From contig NZ_PDNU01000004.1 in assembly GCF_002631185.1 (NCBI RefSeq), positions 62,001 through 126,000 on the forward strand: a stretch of DNA of 64,000 bases, in the 5' to 3' direction. Every line of letters begins with the position of its first letter. The stretch's first letter is position 1. Source of the stretch: Teichococcus rhizosphaerae. Lineage in GTDB: Bacteria > Pseudomonadota > Alphaproteobacteria > Acetobacterales > Acetobacteraceae. The notes beneath the pieces were generated by a model. That model saw nothing but the letters and a program-made list of their open reading frames with translations, was not told the origin of the DNA and ran no database searches. Of this stretch, positions 37,411-45,737 are shown in pieces. The translations under genes and the position numbers were made by a program.

Positions 37411-39084
37411 TCAGAACAGCCCCTCGATGCGCCCTTCCGCGTCGAGGCCGATGCTCTCGGCAGCGGGGCGGCGCGGCAGCCCGGGCATGGTCATGATCTC
37501 GCCGCAGATGGCGACGACGAAGCCCGCGCCGGCCGAGAGCCGCACCTCGCGCAGCGGCAGCACATGCCCCTCCGGCGCCCCCATCAGCGTGGGATCGGCG
37601 CTGAAGGAGTACTGCGTCTTGGCGATGCAGACGGGCACATGGCCGAAGCCCTGCTCCTCGAAGCGCCGCAGCCTCGCCGCCACGGGCGGCGGCACGGAAA
37701 CGCTGGCGGCGTGGTAGATCTCGCGCGCCACCGTCTCGATCTTCCCCTGCAGCGACATGTGGTCGTTGTAGAGCGGCTCGAAGCTCGCCGTGCCGCCGGC
37801 GATGAGCGCCTGCACCGCGCGGGCGAGGTCCGCCGCGCCCGCCGCGCCGTCCGACCAGTGGGTGCAGAGGATGGCCTCGACGCCGAGCGGCCGCACCGCC
37901 GCCTGCACCGCCGCGATCTCGGCCGCCGTGTCGCTGGTGAAGCGGTTCAGCGCCACCACCACGGGCAGGCCGAACTTCTGCATGTTCTGCACATGGCGCC
38001 GCAGGTTCGCCGCGCCGCGCGTGACGGCGGCGACATCCTCCGCGCCGAGCGCCGACTTCGCCACGCCGCCATGCATCTTCAGCGCCCGCACCGTGGCCAC
38101 CACCACGCAGGCGGAGGGCGCGAGGCCCGCGCTGCGGCACTTGATGTCGAGGAACTTCTCGGCACCGAGATCGGCGCCGAAGCCGGCTTCCGTCACCACC
38201 ACGTCGGCGAGCTGCAGCGCCAGGCGCGTGGCGATGACGCTGTTGCAGCCATGCGCGATGTTGGCGAAGGGCCCGCCATGCACCAGCGCCGGGCTGCCCT
38301 CCAGCGTCTGCACCAGGTTGGGCGCCAGCGCGTCGCGCAGCAGCGCGGCCATGGCGCCATCGGCCTTCAGGTCGCGCGCCGTGACGTTGCGCCCGTCCCG
38401 CGTCTGGCCGACGATGATGCGGCCCAGGCGCTGCTGCAGCTCCTCCAGGTTCTTCGACAGGCAGAACACCGCCATCACCTCGGAGGCCACGGTGATGTCG
38501 AAGCCGTCCTCGCGCGGGAAGCCGTTGGGCACGCCGCCCAGCGCCGCGTTCACCTGCCGCAGCGCGCGGTCGTTCATGTCGATGGCGCGGCGCCAGGAAA
38601 CGCGGCGGGCATCGAGGCCCAGCTCGTTGCCCCAGTAGAGGTGGTTGTCCAGCATCGCCGCCAGCAGGTTGTTCGCGGAGGTGATGGCGTGGAAGTCGCC
38701 GGTGAAGTGGAGGTTGATCTCCTCCATCGGCGCCACCTGCGCGCGGCCGCCGCCCGTGGCGCCGCCCTTGACGCCGAAGCAGGGCCCGAGCGAGGGCTCG
38801 CGCAGCGCGATCATGGCGCGGGTGCCGAGGCTGTTCAGCGCGTCGCCAAGCCCGATGGTGGTGGTGGTCTTGCCCTCGCCCGCCGCGGTGGGGCTGATGC
38901 CGGTGACCAGCACCAGCGCGCCGCGCGGCGCGGCGCCGTCGCGCGCGGTGGCGAATTCCAGCCCGACCTTCGCCTTGTGCCGGCCATAGGGCTCCAGCGC
39001 CGCCTCCGGGATGCCGGCGCGCGCCGCGATCTCCTGGATGGGAAGGAGCCGCGCGGCCCGCGCGATGTCGAGGTCGGTCACCAT
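37411..39084 (-). CDS. fhs: Formate-tetrahydrofolate ligase
   Basis: Makes 10-formyltetrahydrofolate from formate, THF and ATP in cytosolic one-carbon metabolism. The 557 residues match the normal length. The P-loop [15 protein letters not shown] is near residue 70, followed by [35 protein letters not shown]. The C-terminus ends in the short segment [12 protein letters not shown] typical of the enzyme. The methyltransferase gene follows after 16 bases, possibly co-transcribed. Confidence 0.96.
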   Translation of the reverse strand: MVTDLDIARAARLLPIQEIAARAGIPEAALEPYGRHKAKVGLEFATARDGAAPRGALVLVTGISPTAAGEGKTTTTIGLGDALNSLGTRAMIALREPSLGPCFGVKGGATGGGRAQVAPMEEINLHFTGDFHAITSANNLLAAMLDNHLYWGNELGLDARRVSWRRAIDMNDRALRQVNAALGGVPNGFPREDGFDITVASEVMAVFCLSKNLEELQQRLGRIIVGQTRDGRNVTARDLKADGAMAALLRDALAPNLVQTLEGSPALVHGGPFANIAHGCNSVIATRLALQLADVVVTEAGFGADLGAEKFLDIKCRSAGLAPSACVVVATVRALKMHGGVAKSALGAEDVAAVTRGAANLRRHVQNMQKFGLPVVVALNRFTSDTAAEIAAVQAAVRPLGVEAILCTHWSDGAAGAADLARAVQALIAGGTASFEPLYNDHMSLQGKIETVAREIYHAASVSVPPPVAARLRRFEEQGFGHVPVCIAKTQYSFSADPTLMGAPEGHVLPLREVRLSAGAGFVVAICGEIMTMPGLPRRPAAESIGLDAEGRIEGLF

Positions 39085-39241
39085 GGAGTCATCCTGCCGG
39101 CTTACGGAGGCAACGGCTTATCCGCAGCGTTCCATGCCGGCAAGACAGGCCCGGGCGTCCGGTCCGGCCCGTCCCCCTGGCCAGGGCGGGCGCCGTCATG
39201 TCATCGTACCGCCAGAAACAGAACAACACGGAGAAACGTCC

Positions 39242-40249
39242 ATGCGCCGCCGCACACTCGCCGCCCTGCTGGGCGGCCTGCCGCTGCTGCCCGCCTTCCT
39301 CGCCCCCGGCTCCGCCGCGCTGGCCCAGCAACCGGCCGCCCAGACCGCCTGGCCCAGCCGCCCCGTCACCATGCTGGTGCCTTTCGTCGCCGGCGGCCCG
39401 TCCGACATCGTGGCGCGCGCCATCGCCAATCGCATGAGCCAGACCATCGGCCAGCCCGTGGTGGTGGAGAACCGCGCCGGCGCCAATGGCGAGGTGGCCG
39501 GGCGCCTGCTGGCCCGCGCCGAGCCGGATGGCCACACGCTGATGGTGGGCTCGATCGGCGTCTATGCCATCAACGCGGCGCTGCGGCCGGAGCTGGGCTA
39601 CGACCCGGTGAAGGACTTCACCCCCATCAGCCTCGCCGTCACCACGCCCAACGTGCTGGTGGTGAACCCCGAGAAGGTGCCCGCCAGGACCATGGCCGAG
39701 CTGGTGGAATGGCTGAAGGCCAACCCCCGCAAGGCAAGCTACTCCACCAGCGGCGTCGGCTCCTCCGACCAGATGACGGCGGAGCTGTTCAAGCAGCGCA
39801 CCGGCACGGACGTGGCGCATGTGCCCTATCGCGGCGGCGCCGCGGCGGCGACCGACCTGATCGCCGGCAACGTGCAGATGTCCTTCCAGAACCTCGGCAC
39901 CGTGGCGGGCCACATCCAGGGCGGGCGGCTGCGCGCGCTGATGGTGACGGATGCGAAGCGCCACCCCGTGCTGCCCGACGTGCCCACCGCCGCCGAGGCG
40001 GGGCTGGCGGACTTCGTCGTCACCTCCTGGCAGGCGGTGATGGCGCCGGCCAACATGCCCGCCGCGCTGCGCGACCGCGTCCATGCCGCCGTAGCCGAGG
40101 CGCTGCACCACCCGGAGGTGAAGCCGCGGCTGGAGCAGATCGGCCTCATGGTGGTGGGCAACACGCCGGAGGAGTTCGGCCGGTTCCAGCGCGCCGAGAT
40201 CGCGCGCTGGCGGCAGGTGATCCAGACCGCGGGCATCACCGCCGAGTGA
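39242..40249 (+). CDS. Bug-type tripartite tricarboxylate receptor
   Basis: A periplasmic binding protein of 335 residues (TctC/Bug family). The signal peptide ends ALAQQ. The family motifs are clear: FVAGGPSDIVARA, VVVENRAGANGEVA and LADFVVTSWQAVMAP. GGAG eight bases before the ATG supports the start. Substrate is unknown, and no tctA or tctB membrane genes accompany it, as is common for these orphan receptors. It is divergent from fhs. Confidence 0.93.
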   Translation: MRRRTLAALLGGLPLLPAFLAPGSAALAQQPAAQTAWPSRPVTMLVPFVAGGPSDIVARAIANRMSQTIGQPVVVENRAGANGEVAGRLLARAEPDGHTLMVGSIGVYAINAALRPELGYDPVKDFTPISLAVTTPNVLVVNPEKVPARTMAELVEWLKANPRKASYSTSGVGSSDQMTAELFKQRTGTDVAHVPYRGGAAAATDLIAGNVQMSFQNLGTVAGHIQGGRLRALMVTDAKRHPVLPDVPTAAEAGLADFVVTSWQAVMAPANMPAALRDRVHAAVAEALHHPEVKPRLEQIGLMVVGNTPEEFGRFQRAEIARWRQVIQTAGITAE

Positions 40250-40334
40250 ATGATCCAGATCAAGGATCTGGCCGCCCAGCCGACCTATTCCCCTCCACGG
40301 CGGCGCCCGCGCCGCCTGGAACGAGAGGTTGGTC

Positions 40335-41009
40335 GTGAACAAGATGACGCGCGGCGCCCTGATGGGCGCCGCCATGGGTGCCGCCCTGATGGGGGCGCCC
40401 GCCCAGGCCCAGGGCCTGATGGGAGAGCTGCCGGGCTTCCGGGGCAAGCAGGCGGGCGACCTGGTGGTGGGCTTCGGCGCCATCGGCGTGCTGCCGCAGA
40501 AGGGCGGCCGGGTGGATGCCATCGGCGGCAAGCCGGAAGCCTCCGACACCCTGACCCCGCAGCTCGACCTGACCTACTTCCTCACCTCGAACCTGTCGCT
40601 CAACCTCATCGCCGCCACCAGCCGGCATGACGTGTCGGTGCAGGGCTCGGCGCTGGGCGATGTCGATCTCGGCCGGGTCTGGGTGCTGCCGCCCACCCTC
40701 ACCCTGCAGTTCCACCCGCTGCCCGCCGCGCGCCTCAGCCCCTATGTGGGCGCCGGCGTGAACTACACCGTGTTCTATGGCGAGGGCGGCGGCCGCACCC
40801 CTCCGGTGAGCAAGGTGGATGTGGAGAACAGCTGGGGCTGGGCGCTGAACGCCGGCGTGGACTATGCCCTGACCCCGAACTGGGGCCTGAACCTGGACGT
40901 GAAGAAGCTGTTCCTGCGCCCGGACGTGTCGGTCAATGGCGGCGCCATCGGCGCCCGCGCCGACCTCGACCCGTGGATCGTGGGCGCGGCGCTGCGCTAC
41001 CGCTTCTGA
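40335..41009 (+). CDS. OmpW-family outer-membrane protein
   Basis: An eight-stranded outer-membrane barrel of 224 residues that may let hydrophobic molecules cross. The signal peptide ends APAQAQ, strands include GDLVVGFGAIGVLPQ and LSPYVGAGVNYTVFYGEG, and the terminal residue is Phe (LRYRF), the BAM recognition end. I chose GTG at 40335 with AGAGG six bases upstream; a TTG two codons earlier and an ATG three codons later are alternatives. Confidence 0.9.
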   Translation: MNKMTRGALMGAAMGAALMGAPAQAQGLMGELPGFRGKQAGDLVVGFGAIGVLPQKGGRVDAIGGKPEASDTLTPQLDLTYFLTSNLSLNLIAATSRHDVSVQGSALGDVDLGRVWVLPPTLTLQFHPLPAARLSPYVGAGVNYTVFYGEGGGRTPPVSKVDVENSWGWALNAGVDYALTPNWGLNLDVKKLFLRPDVSVNGGAIGARADLDPWIVGAALRYRF

Positions 41010-41075
41010 GGCACCTCTCCCCGGCTGGCCGGCCCTCGTGCCGGCCGCGCCGGGGCCCCGGCGGTCCGGACCGGG

Positions 41076-41711
41076 CTACCCGGCCCCGGACCGCAGCGTC
41101 ACCTGCCGGATTTCCCAGCTTCCCTGGCGCCAGGCCAGGTCGAGCGACAACCCCCCGCCTCCCTCGCGCGGCAGCAATTCCAGCCGCGCCGCGCCCCAGC
41201 CCAGCGGCCAGGCGAGGCGCACCGTTCCGGCCGGACCCACCGCCGGGTCGCGCAGCGGCGGCGCGGCGAGCCGGCGCGCTTCCAGCAGCCGCGCCACCGC
41301 GGCCGGGTCGCGCGCGCCAGCGGCCAGAGCCGAGGCGAGCCCTCCCAGATAGGGCCGGGAAGCGCCCTGCGCGGTGCCGGCGGGGGCTTCGAACCGCAGC
41401 GCGGCCCCGTTCGCCGGAAGGGCGGCCAGCAGCCCCGCGGCGTCGTGGCGGAGCATCAGCCCCATCAGCTGCAGCACGGGCGTGGCAAGCGCCAGCAGCC
41501 CCGCCAGCCCTCCAGCCGCAAGCCAGACCGCCAGCCGCCGCCCTGGCGCCACCTGTTCCCCGGGCTGTTCCCTGGGCGCCACCTGTTCCCCGGGCAGCAC
41601 GCCTTCCCCTCGCGCCATCCGCTCCGCCGGGGCCGGCTCGGCGGGGCCAGGGTCCCGGCTGCGGGCCTCATAGGCATCCCATGCCTCGTCCCACGGATCC
41701 GCGCTCGGCAT
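41076..41711 (-). CDS. Uncharacterised membrane-anchored protein
   Basis: A 211-residue protein with a charged N-terminus (PWDEAWDAYEARSRD), a repeated GEQVAP segment, one membrane helix at about 62-82 (LAVWLAAGGLAGLLALATPV) and a C-terminal domain of about 120 residues. That domain has features loosely like DUF2939 (LRHDAAGLLAALPANGAALRF); this is a weak impression. It is the next minus-strand gene after the mla operon, 195 bases away. Confidence 0.6.
   Translation of the reverse strand: MPSADPWDEAWDAYEARSRDPGPAEPAPAERMARGEGVLPGEQVAPREQPGEQVAPGRRLAVWLAAGGLAGLLALATPVLQLMGLMLRHDAAGLLAALPANGAALRFEAPAGTAQGASRPYLGGLASALAAGARDPAAVARLLEARRLAAPPLRDPAVGPAGTVRLAWPLGWGAARLELLPREGGGGLSLDLAWRQGSWEIRQVTLRSGAG
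41545..41604. repeat. 30-bp period tandem repeat in an uncharacterised gene
   Basis: GGCGCCACCTGTTCCCCGGG occurs twice with a 30-base period (41545 and 41575), coding GEQVAPREQP-GEQVAPG on the minus strand in the linker before the membrane helix. Confidence 0.75.
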
Positions 41712-41853
41712 GCGAAAAGCCCCTTCCCTTTCCGGCCTGGCCCGCCGCTCCCGCCCCTCAGGCCGAAAGGGCGACGTGCCAGCCGCCCGTCTCGTTTTTG
41801 AGATTATCCGGAGGCGGCTTGCTCAACCGTTAACGGAAGATGGGCAGCGGACG

Positions 41854-41896
41854 AAAAACGGATGGGGCACGGCGCCGGGCACCGCCACCCCGTGCC
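41854..41896 (-). terminator. Candidate terminator of the mla operon
   Basis: On the minus strand GGCACGG and CCGTGCC pair around a longer GC-rich loop, and five T residues follow after about seven bases. It lies ten bases after the stop of the last mla gene. The gap before the U-run makes it imperfect. Confidence 0.4.
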
Positions 41897-41906
41897 ACCG
41901 CCCCGC

Positions 41907-42539
41907 TCAGGCGTAGCGCGCCAGCCCCTGCTCCAGCGCGCCCAGGGCGCTGGCCATGGCCTCCTTCATCGACTCGGCCAGCGCCTCCGGCGGCAGCGGG
42001 CGCTGCGGCGGGAGCAGCGCCGTGCCGCGGATGGCGAGCTGGGTGAGAAGCTGCGCATCGCCGCCCGTCTCGCGCAGCAGCACCACGGAGAGCCCGGCCA
42101 CCGCCTCGCCCTTCTCCAGATCGGCATGCAGCGCCGTCAGCTCGCTCTCCAGCACCAGATCGGGGCTGACGCGGCTGCCGGTGGCCACCACGCCGTTGAA
42201 CAGGCCGGAGGCGGAAAGCCAGCGGCGCATCGCCTCCTCGGCCAGCTCCACCGGCGGCGCGCTCCATTCGGCGTAGAAATCGACCGAGACGGTGCCGTCC
42301 TCGCGCAGCGTGCGCAGGCCGCGCGTGTCCTGGCCGGGGGCCGCGCGCATCAGCCGCACCTGCAGCACCCGCCCGCGTCCGCGCCGGCCCGGCGGGCCAT
42401 CCCGCCGCGGATCGAGCGGGAAGCGCTTGGTCTCGACATAGGGCCGCTCGGGGATGACGCTGCAGGCGCCCAGGGGCAGCGAAGCCAGCGCAGGCAGGGC
42501 CAGGAGCAGCAGGCGTCGGTTCATGCGGGGGGCTCTCAT
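41907..42539 (-). CDS. ABC-type transport auxiliary lipoprotein (Mla/PqiC type)
   Basis: An outer-membrane or periplasmic lipoprotein of 210 residues. The lipobox is LGAC after a leucine-rich signal. The rest carries the LptE/PqiC-like auxiliary fold (GLRTLREDGTVSVDFYAEWSAPPVELAEEAMRRWL). It is the last gene of the mla operon and overlaps the mlaD stop by one base, suggesting it links the MCE ring to the outer membrane. An ATG five codons later (42524) is also possible. Confidence 0.85.
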   Translation of the reverse strand: MRAPRMNRRLLLLALPALASLPLGACSVIPERPYVETKRFPLDPRRDGPPGRRGRGRVLQVRLMRAAPGQDTRGLRTLREDGTVSVDFYAEWSAPPVELAEEAMRRWLSASGLFNGVVATGSRVSPDLVLESELTALHADLEKGEAVAGLSVVLLRETGGDAQLLTQLAIRGTALLPPQRPLPPEALAESMKEAMASALGALEQGLARYA

Positions 42540-43561
42540 CAGCGGTTGGCGGGCGGCGGCGGCGGCGCGCCGAAGATGGCCTGGCCGGGGGCGCGGCGCA
42601 GCGTCTCGGTGGTGTCGCGCAAATTGCTCACCACGGCGCGCAGGTCGCGCAGGATCGGCGCGAGGTCGGCATTGGTGTCCTGCGTGGTGTTGCGCGCCGC
42701 CCGCGCCGTCTGCTCCAGCGCGCCGATGACGGCGGGCAGCCGGGTCAGGGCGCGGCGCATCTCCTCGGTGGCGGCGCCGGTGTTGGCCAGCGCCTCGCGG
42801 ATCTCGGGGCCGGCGAAGGTGGTGCGCAGGTCGGCCGCCACGCCGCGCAGCTCGGCCACCATGGCGGGCACGTCGGAGCTCTGCACCACCTGGCGCAGCA
42901 GCGCCATGGTCTGCGCCGCCTCGGCCAGAAGGTGAGCGAAGTCGCCTTCGTCCACCTGGGTGCGCAGGGTGCGGACAATGCCGCTGACATCGTCCAGCAG
43001 CTGCTCCAGCGGCGCCTGCTGGATGCGGGACAGGATGGCCTCCGCCGCGTTCTGCACCTGCGCCACGGTGGAGGGCATGGAGGGCACCACCGGGTAGTCC
43101 GGCTCCCAGGGCACCTCGCGCGGCGGGAATCGCTCGGGGCTGACGAAGTCCAGCTCGATATAGGCGACGCCGGTGATGCCCTGGCTGGAAAGCCGGGCGC
43201 GCAGCCCGCGCTCCACCGAGCGCATGGCCTGCTCCTGGCTGCGCACCGTCGCCTTGGCGGGGTCCAGCGACAGGCGGACCAGCACGAGCTGGAAGGCCTC
43301 CAGCGCCGCGTTGCGGCTGCTCGGCGGGTATTCGGCGTTGACCAGACCGACCTGGCTCACCTGCCCGATCTGCACGCCGCGGTAGCGCACCGGCGCGCCC
43401 ACCTCGAGGCCGGTGACGCTTTCCTCCAGGTAGGTTTCGAAGACGATGCTCTGCCGGCCGAAGCCGCCGCCCGTCAGGAACAGCAGGAAGCCGAGGCCAA
43501 GCGCCAGCCCGACCAGGATCAGGGCGCCGACGCGGACATAGAGGCTGCTGGAACTCGCCAT
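42539..43561 (-). CDS. mlaD: MlaD-type MCE protein
   Basis: The lipid-binding MCE subunit, 340 residues. An N-terminal helix (VGALILVGLALGLGFLLFL) anchors it in the inner membrane. The MCE domain at about 40-130 begins TYLEESVTGLEVGAPVRYRGVQIGQV. Long helices with coiled-coil potential form the C-terminal half, longer than E. coli MlaD (183 residues) and closer to the alphaproteobacterial form. It lies four bases after mlaF. Confidence 0.9.
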   Translation of the reverse strand: MASSSSLYVRVGALILVGLALGLGFLLFLTGGGFGRQSIVFETYLEESVTGLEVGAPVRYRGVQIGQVSQVGLVNAEYPPSSRNAALEAFQLVLVRLSLDPAKATVRSQEQAMRSVERGLRARLSSQGITGVAYIELDFVSPERFPPREVPWEPDYPVVPSMPSTVAQVQNAAEAILSRIQQAPLEQLLDDVSGIVRTLRTQVDEGDFAHLLAEAAQTMALLRQVVQSSDVPAMVAELRGVAADLRTTFAGPEIREALANTGAATEEMRRALTRLPAVIGALEQTARAARNTTQDTNADLAPILRDLRAVVSNLRDTTETLRRAPGQAIFGAPPPPPANR

Positions 43562-43565
43562 GGTG

Positions 43566-44339
43566 TCAGGCCGCCTCCCGGCGGAAGAAGGCGCGCACGG
43601 TCGGGTGCGTCGCGTGGTCGCGCAGCGCGCGGGGGTCGCCCTCGGCGATCATGCCCTTGGCCTGCTTGTCCAGCATGATGCAACGGTCGCCAATGGCCAG
43701 GATGCTCTGCAATTCGTGGGTCACGACGATGAAGGTGGTCCCGAGGTCGCGCGCGAGGTCTCGGATCAGCTGGTCGAGGCCCGCGGAGGTGATGGGGTCG
43801 AGCCCGGCCGAGGGCTCGTCGAGGAACAGCAGCGGCGGGTCGAGCGCCATGGCGCGGGCGATGCCGGCGCGCTTGGCCATGCCGCCCGAGATCTCCGCCG
43901 GCAGCCTGTCGGCCGCGTCCGACAGGCCGACGAGGCCGAGCTTGACGCGCGCCACCTCCTCGCGCGCCGCGCGCGGCAGGCGGGTGTGCTCCTCGAGCGG
44001 CAGCATCACGTTCTCCAGCAGCGTCATGCTGCCGAACAGCGCGCCGGACTGCCACATGACGCCGATGCGCGAGAGCAGCTCGCGCCGCTCCTGGCCGCGC
44101 GCCGCGCCCAGGTCCTCGCCCAGGATGCGGATCTCGCCCCCGGTCGGCCGGTGCAGGCCGATCAGCAGCTTCAACAGGGTGGACTTGCCGGAGCCCGAGC
44201 CGCCGAGGATGACGAACACCTCGCCCTGGCGCACCTCGAAGGTGACGTCGCGGAACAGCACGTTGTCGCCGAAGGCCATGGTCACGCCGCGCGCGCCGAC
44301 CACGGCGGGGGCGTCCGCCCTTCCCGCCGCGTCCCGCAT
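43566..44339 (-). CDS. mlaF: MlaF-type ABC ATPase
   Basis: The ATPase of the phospholipid transporter, 257 residues from the chosen start. Walker A GGSGSGKSTLLK, the MlaF-specific signature ISGGMAKRAGIARA and Walker B LLFLDEPSAGLDP are complete. The ATG at 44339 has GGAGG five bases upstream. Three in-frame ATGs at 44426, 44435 and 44444 would add up to 35 residues coded by 15-bp tandem repeats and overlap mlaE; they lack good ribosome sites, so I set them aside. The Mla system moves phospholipids between the membranes. Confidence 0.93.
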   Translation of the reverse strand: MRDAAGRADAPAVVGARGVTMAFGDNVLFRDVTFEVRQGEVFVILGGSGSGKSTLLKLLIGLHRPTGGEIRILGEDLGAARGQERRELLSRIGVMWQSGALFGSMTLLENVMLPLEEHTRLPRAAREEVARVKLGLVGLSDAADRLPAEISGGMAKRAGIARAMALDPPLLFLDEPSAGLDPITSAGLDQLIRDLARDLGTTFIVVTHELQSILAIGDRCIMLDKQAKGMIAEGDPRALRDHATHPTVRAFFRREAA

Positions 44340-44360
44340 GGTCCCCTCCATCCCGGCTGC

Positions 44361-44420
44361 GTCCTTTCCGGTCACGTCCTGCCCGGTCACGTCCTGCCCG
44401 GTCACGTCCCCTCCGGTGAC
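44361..44420. repeat. Four tandem 15-bp repeats between mlaE and mlaF
   Basis: Units at 44361, 44376, 44391 and 44406 follow the pattern GTCCTGCCCGGTCAC with few changes. Read on the minus strand they code DVTGQ repeats if mlaF starts at the earlier ATGs; otherwise they form the intergenic leader of mlaF. Confidence 0.85.
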
Positions 44421-44437
44421 TTCCATGCCGGCCATGC

Positions 44438-45691
44438 TCACCATCCCAGCCGGTAGAACAGCACGGCGAACAGGCCGTCCAGCACCACGGTGGCGACGAT
44501 GCCGCCGACCACCGCCTGGGTGGCGGCATCCCCCACCGCGCGCGGGCCGCGCCCGGCGCCGAGCCCCGCGCGGCAGCCGATGCCGGCGATGACGAGGCCG
44601 AACACCGCCGCCTTGAACAGCCCGCCCAGCAGCGAGCCCAGTGTGAGCCACTCGGAAAGCTGGTTCAGCACCAGGGCCGCGGGGAAGCCCAGCGTGCCCA
44701 TCACCACCCCCATGCCGAACAGCCCGGTGAGGTTCACCAGCAGCGCCAGCACCGGCATCACCAGCAGCGCCGCCGCCAGCCGCGGCAGCACCAGCATGCT
44801 GACGGGGTCCACCCCCATGATCCGCAGCGCGTCCACCTCCTCGTTCACCGTCATGGTGCCAAGCTCGGCCGCATAGGCCGAGCCGGTGCGGCCGGCGACG
44901 ATGATGGCGGCGATCAGCGGCCCCAGCTCGCGGATCAGCGAGATGCCGACCAGAGGCGGGATGAAGATCTCGGCGCCGAACTGCCGCATCGGGATGGAGG
45001 ACTGGAAGGCCAGGATGACGCCGATCAGCGTGCCCAGCAGGATCGCCAGCGGAAAGGCGCGCAGCCCGGCCTCGTCCAAGTGGCGCATCAGGTCGGCCAG
45101 GCGCAGGCGGCGGGGCTGCGGCACCACGGCCAGCCCCATCAGCACCGTCTCGCCGAGGAAGCCCGTGGAGGCGCGAAGGCGGCGCAGCCCGCCCACCGCC
45201 CAGGCGCCGACGCGGCCCACAAAAGGCAGCGGCCTGGGCGCTGCGGCCGGGCGCGGTGCCTCCAGCGCGGCCCGCGCCCGCTGAAGCACGGCGGCGACCG
45301 GCGGGCTGGCGCCCTCCACCCGCACGCCCTCCACCCGCACGCCCTCCGCCCGCACGCCTTCCGCCCCGGCACCCCCGCCTTTCCTGCCGGCCGCCGCCTC
45401 AGCGGCTCCGCCAGCGCCTGTCCCAGCGGCTCCGCCGCCCATCCCTTCAGCGGCTCCGCCGCCCATTCCTTCAGCGGCTCCGCCGCCGGCCACCGCCGCG
45501 CCGCGCAGCACCAGGGCGGCGCCCGTGGTGTCGAGCGCGGTGACGCCGGACAGGTCGAGCCGGCGGGCACCGCGCGCGGCCTTGAGCAGCGGCTCCCAGA
45601 GCCTTCCCACCTGCCGCGTCGTGAGCGGCCCGTGCAGCCGCAGCGTGTCGCCCTGACGGTCGAAGCCCGCCTGTTCTGCCTGGTCCGTCAT
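44438..45691 (-). CDS. mlaE: MlaE-type permease with N-terminal STAS-like part
   Basis: The membrane subunit of the lipid transporter, 417 residues. Residues about 1-65 look like a STAS fold (LDLSGVTALDTTGAALVLRGAA). A low-complexity linker of about 65 residues follows (GGGAAEGM and AEGVR repeats). The permease domain then begins near GRVGAWAVGGLRRLRASTGFLGETV, with FQSSIPMRQFGAEIF and ELGPLIAAIIVAGRTGSAYAAELGTM. STAS-MlaE fusions are known; the repeat-filled linker is unusual. The first gene of the mla operon. Confidence 0.9.
   Translation of the reverse strand: MTDQAEQAGFDRQGDTLRLHGPLTTRQVGRLWEPLLKAARGARRLDLSGVTALDTTGAALVLRGAAVAGGGAAEGMGGGAAEGMGGGAAGTGAGGAAEAAAGRKGGGAGAEGVRAEGVRVEGVRVEGASPPVAAVLQRARAALEAPRPAAAPRPLPFVGRVGAWAVGGLRRLRASTGFLGETVLMGLAVVPQPRRLRLADLMRHLDEAGLRAFPLAILLGTLIGVILAFQSSIPMRQFGAEIFIPPLVGISLIRELGPLIAAIIVAGRTGSAYAAELGTMTVNEEVDALRIMGVDPVSMLVLPRLAAALLVMPVLALLVNLTGLFGMGVVMGTLGFPAALVLNQLSEWLTLGSLLGGLFKAAVFGLVIAGIGCRAGLGAGRGPRAVGDAATQAVVGGIVATVVLDGLFAVLFYRLGW
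45306..45365. repeat. 15-bp tandem repeats in the mlaE linker
   Basis: Four units of the pattern CGCACGCCCTCCACC (the first partial) code AEGVR and VEGVR repeats in the linker of the permease. Confidence 0.85.
45425..45487. repeat. 24-bp tandem repeats in the mlaE linker
   Basis: Two full copies of a 24-base unit beginning AGCGGCTCCGCCGCC (45425 and 45449) and a partial third code GGAAEGMG on the minus strand. They lie about 60 bases from the 15-bp array in the same linker. Confidence 0.85.
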
Positions 45692-45737
45692 GCGGTGCAG
45701 CAAATAGGCGAGCGGGAGCGGAATTTTAAGGCCTTCC

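Noticed and set aside
43560-44456. 298-codon plus-strand frame opposite mlaF
   Set aside because: It is the complement of ATPase motifs and carries no recognisable domain of its own.
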